Assembly: GCA_947178125.1 (NCBI GenBank)
Contig: CAMWXB010000008.1
Coordinates: forward strand, 1-64,000
DNA: 64,000 nucleotides
Reading direction: 5' to 3'
Source: an uncultured Lachnospiraceae bacterium
Lineage (GTDB): Bacteria; Bacillota; Clostridia; Lachnospirales; Lachnospiraceae
Part shown: positions 29,141 to 38,462 of the stretch, piece by piece
Numbering within the stretch: the first letter of the stretch is position 1
How the letters are laid out: every line of letters begins with the position of its first letter
Program-made: the position numbers and the translations under genes
Notes under the pieces: generated by a model
What the model was told of the DNA's origin: nothing
The model's database searches: none
The model's input: the letters and a program-made list of their open reading frames with translations, nothing else

Positions 29141-30325
29141 ATGAAGAACAAATACCAGAAGACGATTTATGCCTGTTTTATCGGTTACATCGTACAGGCG
29201 ATCATCAATAATTTCGTACCGCTTTTATTTTTGACATTTCAGGACAGTTATGGGATTCCGCTGTCGAAGATCACGCTGCTCGTGACCTTCAACTTCGGGC
29301 TTCAGCTGTTGGTGGACCTCGCATCCGTAGGGTTTGTGGATAAGATTGGTTACAGGGCATCGATGGTCATTGCCCATGTTCTCAGCGCGGCCGGGTTATT
29401 TTTGCTCGCCGTCCTGCCGGAACTGCTGCCGGACCCTTTCATGGGGATTTTTCTGGCTGTTGTCATTTATGCGGTAGGCGGAGGGCTTTTGGAGGTGCTG
29501 GTAAGCCCTGTGGTGGAAGCATGTCCATCGGAGCATAAAGAACAGACGATGAGCCTGCTGCATTCTTTTTACTGTTGGGGACATGTGGGCGTGGTACTGG
29601 TATCCACTGCGTTCTTTCGGCTTTTCGGCATTGGGAACTGGAAGATTCTTGCCTGTATCTGGGCGCTCGTGCCGCTTTGTAATATGATAGCGTTCACGAG
29701 AGTGCCGATTGCTTCTTTACTGGAAGATGGGGAAAAAGGATTTACGATAAAAGAACTGGCAAAACAGAAAATATTCTGGGTATTCATGCTCATGATGCTT
29801 TGCGCCGGAGCCAGTGAGCAGGCGGTGAGTCAGTGGGCTTCGACGTTTGCGGAAAGAGGTCTGGGCGTCAGCAAGACATTGGGAGATCTGGCGGGGCCGA
29901 TGGCTTTTGCCGTTCTGATGGGAACTTCCAGGGCGTTTTACGGAAAATACGGGGAAAAGATAAATCTGGACCATTTTATGGCAGGAAGCAGTATTCTCTG
30001 CATGGCGGCTTATCTGTGTATTTCCCTCATACCGAGTCCCGTATTCGGGCTTGTGGGCTGTGCGGTCTGCGGCTTGTCGGTGGGCATTATGTGGCCGGGA
30101 ACTTTCAGCAAGGCGGCGGCCGATATCCCGCGGGGCGGCACGGCGTTATTTGCCATGATGGCGCTTGCCGGGGATATGGGCTGCTCCGGCGGGCCGACAC
30201 TGGTCGGCATGATTTCCAGTCAGTTTAATGATGATTTGAAAAAAGGGATTCTGGCAGCGGTCATCTTTCCGCTGTTGCTGCTTGTAGGGATTTTGATGAG
30301 CAGGTCATCCGCAAAGAATAAATAG
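29141..30325 (+). CDS. MFS transporter
   Basis: 12-TM-like hydrophobic profile, MFS-type loops. Confidence 0.85.
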   Translation: MKNKYQKTIYACFIGYIVQAIINNFVPLLFLTFQDSYGIPLSKITLLVTFNFGLQLLVDLASVGFVDKIGYRASMVIAHVLSAAGLFLLAVLPELLPDPFMGIFLAVVIYAVGGGLLEVLVSPVVEACPSEHKEQTMSLLHSFYCWGHVGVVLVSTAFFRLFGIGNWKILACIWALVPLCNMIAFTRVPIASLLEDGEKGFTIKELAKQKIFWVFMLMMLCAGASEQAVSQWASTFAERGLGVSKTLGDLAGPMAFAVLMGTSRAFYGKYGEKINLDHFMAGSSILCMAAYLCISLIPSPVFGLVGCAVCGLSVGIMWPGTFSKAAADIPRGGTALFAMMALAGDMGCSGGPTLVGMISSQFNDDLKKGILAAVIFPLLLLVGILMSRSSAKNK

Positions 30326-30347
30326 GCGAACGGGTACTATTATGGAG

Positions 30348-30376
30348 TTGACAACCCCGGAAAGCTGGCATAAACT
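30348..30376 (+). promoter_or_regulatory. sigma-A-type promoter for feoAB
   Basis: TTGACA-N17-TAAACT; predicted start just before the hairpin at 30383. Confidence 0.65.
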
Positions 30377-30382
30377 ATCATA

Positions 30383-30468
30383 GGGAATGAAGATGTTCTA
30401 AGGCAGCAAAGAACGCAGCCTAAGAACATCTATGTCATTCCCGGCAGAATGGCTGTTTGCCATTCTGC
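30383..30468 (+). promoter_or_regulatory. structured feoAB leader (hairpin pair related to the stop-codon repeat family)
   Basis: GGGAATGA...TGTCATTCCC enclosing GATGTTCTAAGGC/GCCTAAGAACATC; then GCAGAATGGC/GCCATTCTGC. Confidence 0.7.
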
Positions 30469-30498
30469 GTGAATAAGCAGCAAATGAGGAGAGAATTT

Positions 30499-30720
30499 AT
30501 GACTTTGGATCAGGTTGCGGTGGGACAGGAAGTTACGATCATACAGGTGGGTGGAGAAGGAGAACTGCGCTGCCGTTTTCTGGATATGGGTCTGATTCCC
30601 AGAACAAAAGTGAAAATTCGGAAAATGGCGCCGATGGGCGATCCGATTGAAATACAGCTGCGCGGCTATGAACTGACAATCCGCAAGGAGGATGCGCAGA
30701 AAATAGAAGTGAAACAATAA
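30499..30720 (+). CDS. feoA: ferrous iron transport protein A
   Basis: FeoA SH3-like fold: CRFLDMGLIPRTKVKIRKMAPMGDPIEIQLRGYELTIRKEDA. Confidence 0.94.
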   Translation: MTLDQVAVGQEVTIIQVGGEGELRCRFLDMGLIPRTKVKIRKMAPMGDPIEIQLRGYELTIRKEDAQKIEVKQ

Positions 30721-30744
30721 TTTCTTACGTTTGGAGAAACAGAT

Positions 30745-32748
30745 ATGATATACGCATTGGTAGGAAATCAGAACTGCGGCAAGACGACATTATTTAATCA
30801 GCTGACCGGCTCGAACCAGCATGTGGGCAATTTCCCGGGGGTTACGGTAGACCAGAAAGTCGGTACGATCCAGGGTGAAAAAGGGGACGCGGTCGTCGAT
30901 CTGCCGGGTATATATTCGCTCAGGCCATACAGCAATGAAGAAATCGTCACGAGAGATTTTATTTTAAATGAAAGACCGGACGGTATCATCAATATTGTGG
31001 ATGCCACGAATATCGAAAGAAATCTTTATCTGACCTTACAGCTTCTGGAAATGCACATCCCGATGGTGCTCGCGCTCAATATGATGGATGAGGTGCGTGG
31101 AAACGGCGGCACGATTGAACTCGATAAGATGGAAGAGCAGCTCGGTATTCCGGTCATCGCAATCAGTGCGATCAAAAATGAAGGGCTGGAAGATCTGACA
31201 CGGGCGATCAGAGAAGTATCGGGAAGGCGTCTTTACCCGAAAGTGACGGATTTCTGCGAAAAAGGGCCTGTGCATCGGTGCATTCATGCGGTCAGCCATC
31301 AGGTGGAAGACCATGCGGAACTCATCGATATGTCTCCGCGTTTTGCAGCGAGCAAGATTGTGGAAGGCGATAAAGATATTATCGAGCGTCTGAAACTGTC
31401 TCAGAATGAACTTGAGTTGATGGAACACAGTATTCTGGAGATGGAAGAGGATAACGGCATGGACCGGAACGCTTCTCTTGCGGATATGCGTTATGCTTTT
31501 ATTGAAAAGGTATGTGAAAGCGCGGTCATCAAATGTCAGGAAAGCCGGGAACATAAAAGAAGCGTCAGAATTGATACGATACTCACCGGGAAATATTTTG
31601 CAGTGCCTGCATTTCTCGTTATTATGCTGCTGATTTTCTGGCTGACCTTTGGTGTGATCGGTCAGGGACTGAGCGACTTGTTGAGCATGGGCATCGATAT
31701 GCTTTCATCCTGGGTGGAAAAGATGCTGATGGCCTATGGCATCAATCCGGTGGTAGAGAGTCTTGTTATCGACGGTATCTTTGCCGGGGTAGGAAGCGTA
31801 CTGAGTTTTCTTCCGATTATCGTAGTGCTTTTTTTCTTCCTGTCCATTCTGGAAGATTCCGGTTATATGGCAAGAATAGCATTTGTTATGGATAGACCGC
31901 TCAGGAAGATCGGATTATCCGGCAAGAGCTTTGTTTCCATGCTGATCGGTTTCGGATGCAGCGTACCGGCTGTTATGTCCAGCAGAACGCTTTCTTCGGA
32001 ACGGGATAAAAAGATGACCATCATGCTGATACCTTTTATCAGCTGTTCGGCTAAAATACCGATATATGCGCTGTTTACGGCTGCTTTCTTTCCCGAACAT
32101 CCGGTGCTTGTAATGATGGGCCTTTATGTGCTCGGAATTTTAGTCGGTCTGCTCGTGGCCGTTGTTTTGAACCATACGGCTTTTAAAGGAAATTCCATGC
32201 CGTTTATGATGGAACTCCCCAATTATCGTTTTCCGTCGGCAAAGAGTGTTTTGCTCCTGATGTGGGACAAGGCGAAAGACTTTTTGCAGAGAGCGTTTAC
32301 CGTCATTTTCCTTGCGACGATGATTATCTGGTTCTTACAGACTTTTGACAGCCGTCTGAATGTGGTGTCGGACAGCAAAGACAGCCTGCTTGCCCTGGTA
32401 GGCCAGTATATTGCGCCGTTGTTCGGGCCCCTTGGATTTAACGACTGGCGTGTGGCGACCTCTCTGATCAGTGGCTTTACGGCCAAAGAGGCGGTGGTCA
32501 GTACGCTGAGCGTTCTGACAGGAACGACGATGAGCAATTTGAGCGATACGCTTGGAACGATATTTACGCCGGTTTCGGCAATCAGTTTTTTGGTGTTTAC
32601 GCTGCTTTATACACCATGTGTTGCGGCAGTAGCGACGATCAAGCGGGAAATGGCCTCGTCCTGGAAAGCATTCTGTATCGTATTGATGCAGTGTGGTGTT
32701 GCATGGCTCGTTTCCTGTATTATATATCAGGTGTTATGTTTGATTTGA
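30745..32748 (+). CDS. feoB: ferrous iron transport protein B
   Basis: GNQNCGKTTLFNQLTGSNQHVGNFPGVTVD; Gate motifs; polytopic C-terminal half. Confidence 0.97.
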   Translation: MIYALVGNQNCGKTTLFNQLTGSNQHVGNFPGVTVDQKVGTIQGEKGDAVVDLPGIYSLRPYSNEEIVTRDFILNERPDGIINIVDATNIERNLYLTLQLLEMHIPMVLALNMMDEVRGNGGTIELDKMEEQLGIPVIAISAIKNEGLEDLTRAIREVSGRRLYPKVTDFCEKGPVHRCIHAVSHQVEDHAELIDMSPRFAASKIVEGDKDIIERLKLSQNELELMEHSILEMEEDNGMDRNASLADMRYAFIEKVCESAVIKCQESREHKRSVRIDTILTGKYFAVPAFLVIMLLIFWLTFGVIGQGLSDLLSMGIDMLSSWVEKMLMAYGINPVVESLVIDGIFAGVGSVLSFLPIIVVLFFFLSILEDSGYMARIAFVMDRPLRKIGLSGKSFVSMLIGFGCSVPAVMSSRTLSSERDKKMTIMLIPFISCSAKIPIYALFTAAFFPEHPVLVMMGLYVLGILVGLLVAVVLNHTAFKGNSMPFMMELPNYRFPSAKSVLLLMWDKAKDFLQRAFTVIFLATMIIWFLQTFDSRLNVVSDSKDSLLALVGQYIAPLFGPLGFNDWRVATSLISGFTAKEAVVSTLSVLTGTTMSNLSDTLGTIFTPVSAISFLVFTLLYTPCVAAVATIKREMASSWKAFCIVLMQCGVAWLVSCIIYQVLCLI

Positions 32749-32855
32749 GTTTAAAGTGATTACATATTTGGAACCATACAGAGAAAGCCTCATAAACTAT
32801 TTACAACAATATGCTCAGGGTATTTGTTCAATGATTGGCAGTTTGAAGGAAAGGT

Positions 32856-33644
32856 ATGGTTATCGATATGGATATTTTTATCGGACTTATGATTCCGTTT
32901 TTCGGGACTTTTGCAGGTGCGGCCTGTGTTCTTTTTATGAGAAATGCGCTGAATAAGCAGGTGGAAAAGGTACTGCTCGGTTTTGCATCGGGCGTGATGG
33001 TCGCGGCTTCCGTATGGTCGCTTCTTCTGCCGGCTATCGATATGTCCGCCGGATACGGAAAGTTTGCATTTGTTCCGGCTGCGGTAGGCTTTTCAGCCGG
33101 CATCGCTTTTCTATACGGACTGGATAAATTGATTCCCCATTTGCATCTCGGGGGCAGGAAGCCGGAGGGAATCAAAAGCAGTCTGACAAAGACGACGATG
33201 TTGGCTTTAGCGGTCACACTGCATAACATTCCGGAAGGGATGGCAGTAGGTGTCGTTTTTGCAGGAGTTCTGTCGGGCAATCAGGAAATAACGATGGCAG
33301 GAGCCTATACGCTTGCCGTGGGAATTGCTATTCAGAATTTTCCGGAAGGCGCCATTATATCCATGCCGATGAAAAGCAATGGAAGCAGGAAGGGAAGAGC
33401 TTTTGCCTATGGTGCACTGTCAGGCGCTGTGGAACCGGCGGCAGCATTTATCACAATTTTAATAACTGGTGTTATAGAAAAGGCACTGCCGTTTTTGCTG
33501 GCGTTTGCGGCGGGAGCAATGCTGTTCGTTGTTGTGGAAGAACTGATACCGGAGGCTTCTGCAGATGGGGATTCGGACGGCGCTACACTGGGATTCGCGG
33601 CGGGATTTCTGATTATGATGATCCTGGATGTTACGTTGGGCTAG
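32856..33644 (+). CDS. ZIP family metal transporter
   Basis: VTLHNIPEGMAVGV and AIGIAIQNFPEGAIIS-type TM4/TM5 motifs. Confidence 0.93.
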   Translation: MVIDMDIFIGLMIPFFGTFAGAACVLFMRNALNKQVEKVLLGFASGVMVAASVWSLLLPAIDMSAGYGKFAFVPAAVGFSAGIAFLYGLDKLIPHLHLGGRKPEGIKSSLTKTTMLALAVTLHNIPEGMAVGVVFAGVLSGNQEITMAGAYTLAVGIAIQNFPEGAIISMPMKSNGSRKGRAFAYGALSGAVEPAAAFITILITGVIEKALPFLLAFAAGAMLFVVVEELIPEASADGDSDGATLGFAAGFLIMMILDVTLG

Positions 33645-33686
33645 GCTGAAAACTTAATTTTCAGCCGCGGGTCTGCAAAGGCAGAC
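33644..33686 (+). repeat. twin intergenic hairpins abutting a stop codon
   Basis: GGCTGAAAA/TTTTCAGCC begins on the last base of TAG 33642-33644; then GTCTGC-AAAG-GCAGAC. Confidence 0.75.
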
Positions 33687-33711
33687 TTGTAGACTGTGGA
33701 AGGAGTTACAG

Positions 33712-33948
33712 ATGAAAACTTACAAACTGGATTTAAATTCGATTGAGCGGGTCAAGGGATTTGTATCCGCAATCAGTAACATGGAGGGGTACTTTGATCT
33801 GGTCTCTGGCAGATATGTTGTCGATGCCAAGTCGATCATGGGAATTTTTTCGATGGATTTATCGGAGAACGTCGAACTGCGGATTCTGGAAACAAATGAA
33901 AAGATATCCGAAATTGAAAAGGCGGTCGCTCCCTATTTGATATCCTGA
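33712..33948 (+). CDS. HPr-like protein lacking the active-site histidine region
   Basis: VVDAKSIMGIFSMDLSE matches HPr Ser46 region; no GLHARPA motif. Confidence 0.75.
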   Translation: MKTYKLDLNSIERVKGFVSAISNMEGYFDLVSGRYVVDAKSIMGIFSMDLSENVELRILETNEKISEIEKAVAPYLIS

Positions 33949-33987
33949 ATCAGGAAAAGAACGGAACGGGAAAGAAGTACAAAGGTT

Positions 33988-35127
33988 ATGAAATTACTGC
34001 ATCTGGCTGATCTGCATCTTGGAAAGAGAGTCCATGAATTTTCCATGCTGGAGGACCAGCGTTATATTTTAAAACAAATACTTGAGATCATGGAGACGGA
34101 GCAGGCGGACGGCGTACTGGTCGCCGGCGATATTTATGATAAAACGGTTCCGTCCGCAGAGGCGGTGCAGCTGCTCGATGATTTTCTGACGAATATTGCA
34201 GGAAGAAAGATTCCTGTTTTTTTAATCAGCGGAAATCATGATTCTGCAGAGAGAATTTCCTTTGGTGCGAAACTTTTTGCAAAGAGCGGCGTTTATTTCG
34301 CATCCGGTTATCAGGGGAAGACGGAAGTCGTGACGTTAGAAGATGATTATGGAAAAGTGAACATTTATCTGCTTCCTTTTGTCAGACCGGTTTATGTGAG
34401 GCAGGCATTTCCGGAACTGGCGGAAAGAATTGTTTCTTATCAGGATGCCATGCAGACCGTTATGGGGCATATCGACCTGAACAGAGAATGCAGAAATGTG
34501 CTGGTGGCGCATCAGTTCGTGACAGGCGCGGTGCGGTGTGAATCGGAAGAAATTCAGGTGGGCGGACTGGACAATGTGGAAGCTTCCTTATTTGCGGACT
34601 TTGACTATGTGGCACTCGGTCATATTCATGGGCCGCAGTGGATTTTGCGGGAGACTATGCGTTATGCCGGAACGCCTTTAAAATATTCTTTTTCGGAGGT
34701 CTGCCATCAGAAGGCCGTAACGGTGATAGAACTGCGCGCTAAAGGAGATGTGGAGATCAGAAAAATACCGCTCAGGCCGCTTCATGATATGCGGAAGATA
34801 AGGGGAAGTTATGAAGAATTAACAAAGCGCAGTGTTTATGAAAATACGAGTGTTGAAGATTATGTACAGATTACATTGACCGATGAAGAGGATATTTTCG
34901 ATGCTGTCGGAAAGCTGCGGGTTATTTATCCCAATCTGATGAAAATAGAGTATGATAACCGCCGGACCGGGAAGACGGTGGAAGCAGCGGTGGCAGAAAA
35001 TGTGGAAAGAACACCGTTGGAATATACGAAAGCGTTGTTTTCAATGCAGAATGAAAGAGCGATGTCCTTAAAGCAGGAGAAGTATCTTGTGAATCTGATC
35101 GAAGAGGTATGGGGGGATGGACTATGA
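33988..35127 (+). CDS. sbcD: exonuclease SbcCD subunit D
   Basis: LHLADLHLGKRV, VAGDIYDKTVPS, ISGNHDSAERISFG. Confidence 0.95.
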   Translation: MKLLHLADLHLGKRVHEFSMLEDQRYILKQILEIMETEQADGVLVAGDIYDKTVPSAEAVQLLDDFLTNIAGRKIPVFLISGNHDSAERISFGAKLFAKSGVYFASGYQGKTEVVTLEDDYGKVNIYLLPFVRPVYVRQAFPELAERIVSYQDAMQTVMGHIDLNRECRNVLVAHQFVTGAVRCESEEIQVGGLDNVEASLFADFDYVALGHIHGPQWILRETMRYAGTPLKYSFSEVCHQKAVTVIELRAKGDVEIRKIPLRPLHDMRKIRGSYEELTKRSVYENTSVEDYVQITLTDEEDIFDAVGKLRVIYPNLMKIEYDNRRTGKTVEAAVAENVERTPLEYTKALFSMQNERAMSLKQEKYLVNLIEEVWGDGL

Positions 35128-37442
35128 GACCGCTTATACTGACTTTATCAGCTTTTGGGCCTTATGCCGGAGAGGAAACGATAGATTTTACGAGGCTTGG
35201 AACGAAAGGACTTTATTTAATAACAGGTGATACGGGTGCGGGTAAGACAACGATCTTCGATGCCATTGTGTTCGCGCTGTATGGAGAAGCGAGCGGAGAA
35301 GCGCGGGGAGCGGATATGCTGCGCTCCAAATATGCTGCTGCGGATATGCCGACCTATGTCCGTATGCGGTTTGCTTATCGCGGGGGAGAATATCAGATTA
35401 CGAGAAATCCGGAATACAGGCGGCCATCCAAAAAAGGAGAGGGCTATACGGCCAACAAAGCAGATGCTGAACTGGTCTGTCCGGATGGGCGTATCGTGAC
35501 GAAGAACCGTGAAGTGACGAAGGCGGTGACGGAACTGCTCGGGCTTGATAAAAATCAGTTCACGCAGATTGCGATGATTGCGCAGGGCGATTTTCTGAGG
35601 CTTCTCTACGCCAAAACAGAGGACAGGAGCAAAATTTTCAGGGAAATTTTTCATACGAAGGCCTATCAGATATTGCAGGAGCGCTTAAAAACGGAGGCCG
35701 GGGCTTTGCGTCAGGAATATGAAGCATTGGAAAAGAGTATTGACCAGTATCTGGAAGGGATTCTCTGTGAAGATGCAGATTTTGCGGCCAGAATGGACAG
35801 TGTACGGCAGAATCGGAAGGCGATTCCGACAGAGGATATCGTGACACTGATTCGGGAGCGGATTGCTGCGGATGAGGCACAGCTCGGCCTGCTGCAGAAG
35901 CGGCTCGATACATACGAAAAAGAACTGGAGCAGGTCAATCAGGTCATCGGCAGAGTAAATGAGCGGAAGAAACGCCGGAAAGAACTGGAGGATGTGAAGA
36001 AACAGCTTTTGCATATCGTGCCGTCTCTTACGTTAATGCAGGAGCAGTATGGCGAAAAACAGCGGGCTTTTCAACTGTTTGAGGAAGAGCGGGCACAGTT
36101 GGAGAAAGTATATCAGGATTCTCTCGATATGCTGGAAAAAAAGGAAGCGCTGGAAGAGATGCGGCTTCAGGTGGAAAAGCTGCGGGTGGACGCAGCGGCG
36201 GGCGAAAAAGCATACGGACAGGCAGCGCTTTTGCACAGACGGGCGAAAGAGGCCTATGATGAAATGGAGCGGCAGTATCTGGATGAACAGGCAGGAGTTC
36301 TTGCGCTGCACCTGGAAGAAGGAGAACCCTGTCCGGTCTGTGGTTCGCTGACGCATCCGATGCCGGCGAAGCATAAGGAAGGTGCGCCTTCCAAGGAAGC
36401 GGTGGATAGGGCCAAAAAGGAAGCGGAAACGGCAAACGCCAGACTGCATAAGGCGAGCGAGGACGCGGGCGCTTTAAAGGGCAGGATGGAGAGCGCGGTG
36501 GAGCAGTACCGGGTAATGCTGGAGACGGAAACTGAACAGGAGGAAGAATCCCTTCGTTTCACGGGAAAGGAAGAAGCTGAAAAAGTGCTGCAGGAAAAGG
36601 CACGGGAAAGCCTGCGGCGAAAGAAGGAACTTGCCGGAATAGAAGCCGCATGCCGGGAGCGGGAGAAAGAATGCCAGCGGTGCCAGAATATGAAAGAGAT
36701 GCTGGAAAAACAGCTTGAGGAGGGTGTCGAAACTGTCCCGGAGGAACTGGAAGAAAAGAGACGTACACTGTCGGAGGAGAAGCAGCTTGCCCTGAAAGAA
36801 CAGCGGGAACTGCACCGGTGTGTGCAGACCAATGCCGGAATCGTACAGGATATTGAAAAGAGAAGCCGGAAACTGAGAGCCGTGGAAGAAAAGTGGAGCC
36901 TGATCGGGGAATTGGCGGGAACTTTTAACGGTAATGTGGCCGGAAAAGATAAAATTATGTTAGAAACATATGTGCAGATGACCTATTTTGACAGAATGAT
37001 CGGCCGGGCCAATACGAGATTTATGATGATGTCCGGCGGACAGTACGAACTAAAACGGGCCGGAGCACAGAATATGAAAAGCCAGAGCGGATTAGAACTG
37101 GATGTCGTGGATCATTATAATGGTACAGTAAGGAGCATTAAGACATTATCCGGCGGAGAGGCTTTTCTTGCTTCTCTGTCTATGGCGCTTGGACTTTCGG
37201 ATGAAATTCAGTCTACGGCCGGCGGCATTGCACTGGATACAATGTTTGTGGATGAAGGTTTTGGTTATCTGGATGAAGAAGCGTTGGCACAGGCAATCCG
37301 CACCTTACAGGGGCTGGCCGAGGGAAATCGGCTGGTAGGCATTATATCCCATGTCGGAAGCCTGAAAGAAAAGATTGAAAAACAGATTGTTGTTACCAAA
37401 GAAAAAAGCGGCGGAAGCAGGACTGTCATTTCAGAAATGTAG
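35124..37442 (+). CDS. sbcC: exonuclease SbcCD subunit C
   Basis: GDTGAGKTTIFDAIVFALYGEASG, CPVCGSLTHP zinc hook, LSGGEAFLASLSMALGLSD. Confidence 0.96.
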   Translation: MRPLILTLSAFGPYAGEETIDFTRLGTKGLYLITGDTGAGKTTIFDAIVFALYGEASGEARGADMLRSKYAAADMPTYVRMRFAYRGGEYQITRNPEYRRPSKKGEGYTANKADAELVCPDGRIVTKNREVTKAVTELLGLDKNQFTQIAMIAQGDFLRLLYAKTEDRSKIFREIFHTKAYQILQERLKTEAGALRQEYEALEKSIDQYLEGILCEDADFAARMDSVRQNRKAIPTEDIVTLIRERIAADEAQLGLLQKRLDTYEKELEQVNQVIGRVNERKKRRKELEDVKKQLLHIVPSLTLMQEQYGEKQRAFQLFEEERAQLEKVYQDSLDMLEKKEALEEMRLQVEKLRVDAAAGEKAYGQAALLHRRAKEAYDEMERQYLDEQAGVLALHLEEGEPCPVCGSLTHPMPAKHKEGAPSKEAVDRAKKEAETANARLHKASEDAGALKGRMESAVEQYRVMLETETEQEEESLRFTGKEEAEKVLQEKARESLRRKKELAGIEAACREREKECQRCQNMKEMLEKQLEEGVETVPEELEEKRRTLSEEKQLALKEQRELHRCVQTNAGIVQDIEKRSRKLRAVEEKWSLIGELAGTFNGNVAGKDKIMLETYVQMTYFDRMIGRANTRFMMMSGGQYELKRAGAQNMKSQSGLELDVVDHYNGTVRSIKTLSGGEAFLASLSMALGLSDEIQSTAGGIALDTMFVDEGFGYLDEEALAQAIRTLQGLAEGNRLVGIISHVGSLKEKIEKQIVVTKEKSGGSRTVISEM

Positions 37443-37462
37443 AATAGAATGGAGCGTTGCAG

Positions 37463-38335
37463 ATGGAAAAGAAAATTGCGATGAGGGTATCCTTTGTCAG
37501 TATTGTGGTCAATTTGGGATTGTCGCTGTTGAAACTGGCGGCAGGTATCGTGGCATCTTCAGGAGCCATGATTTCCGATGCCGTGCATTCTGCTTCGGAT
37601 GTATTCAGCACGATCATTGTGATGATCGGAGTTCAGATTTCAAGTAAGAAGTCGGATGCAGATCATCAATATGGCCATGAGAGGTTAGAGTGTGTGGCTT
37701 CCATCGTATTAGCGGTGGTCTTGTGCATTACCGGATGCGGAATCGGATATCGCGGACTGCAGACTGTTTTGAACGGACGATATGAAGAACTCGCTATACC
37801 GGGAAGGCTGGCGCTCTTTGTAGCAGCGCTTTCCATTGTCATCAAAGAATGGATGTTCTGGTATACGAGAGCGGCGGCGAAAAAAATCAATTCCGGTGCC
37901 CTGATGGCGGATGCCTGGCACCATCGTTCGGATTCACTTTCCTCTGTGGGTGCATTGATCGGTATTTTTGGTTCTCGTTTGGGGTATCCTGTTTTAGATA
38001 GCGTAGCAAGTGTTATTATCAGTGCTTTTATCGTAAAGGCCGCTTATGACATTTTTAAAGACGCCGTTGATAAGATGGTGGATAAGGCCTGCGATGATGA
38101 GACGATTCAGGAAATGCGCCGGATGATAGCCGCCCAGGAAGGAGTATTGGGCATTGACCTTCTGCGGACCCGGCTATTTGGCAACCGGATCTATGTCGAT
38201 ATTGAGATTGCTGCGGATGGCAGCCGTACACTGAATGAGACGCATGCTGTGGCGGAATGTGTGCATCATAAGATGGAGCAGACCTTTCCGAATGTGAAGC
38301 ATTGTATGGTGCATGTGAATCCATACCGGGGATAG
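37463..38335 (+). CDS. cation diffusion facilitator family transporter
   Basis: ISDAVHSASDVFSTIIV and ADAWHHRSDSLSS CDF motifs. Confidence 0.95.
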   Translation: MEKKIAMRVSFVSIVVNLGLSLLKLAAGIVASSGAMISDAVHSASDVFSTIIVMIGVQISSKKSDADHQYGHERLECVASIVLAVVLCITGCGIGYRGLQTVLNGRYEELAIPGRLALFVAALSIVIKEWMFWYTRAAAKKINSGALMADAWHHRSDSLSSVGALIGIFGSRLGYPVLDSVASVIISAFIVKAAYDIFKDAVDKMVDKACDDETIQEMRRMIAAQEGVLGIDLLRTRLFGNRIYVDIEIAADGSRTLNETHAVAECVHHKMEQTFPNVKHCMVHVNPYRG

Positions 38336-38384
38336 GGGACCCGGCTGATGTCAGGCCCCGTAGATAAAGTTTCCGGTCATGTGT

Positions 38385-38413
38385 TTGCGAAAAGTGTTTT
38401 ATTGTGCTATATT
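38385..38413 (+). promoter_or_regulatory. sigma-A-type promoter for cls-like gene
   Basis: TTGCGA-N17-TATATT. Confidence 0.5.
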
Positions 38414-38462
38414 ATTTAGAGAGTTCGGGGGGACAGACTGAAAAAGGTATGGTTATATTCCT

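Noticed and set aside
28912-29144. Small ORFs inside palindromic element copy 1
   Set aside because: Their sequence is fully explained by the inverted repeat; the real start of the MFS gene is ATG 29141.
30383-30468. NiCo/czcD-type metal riboswitch upstream of feoA
   Set aside because: Structure is a stacked hairpin pair without the four-way junction and conserved G-rich pattern I associate with that class.
32756-32956. 66-aa ORF between feoB and the ZIP gene
   Set aside because: Overlaps the ZIP start out of frame; no FeoC-like motif.
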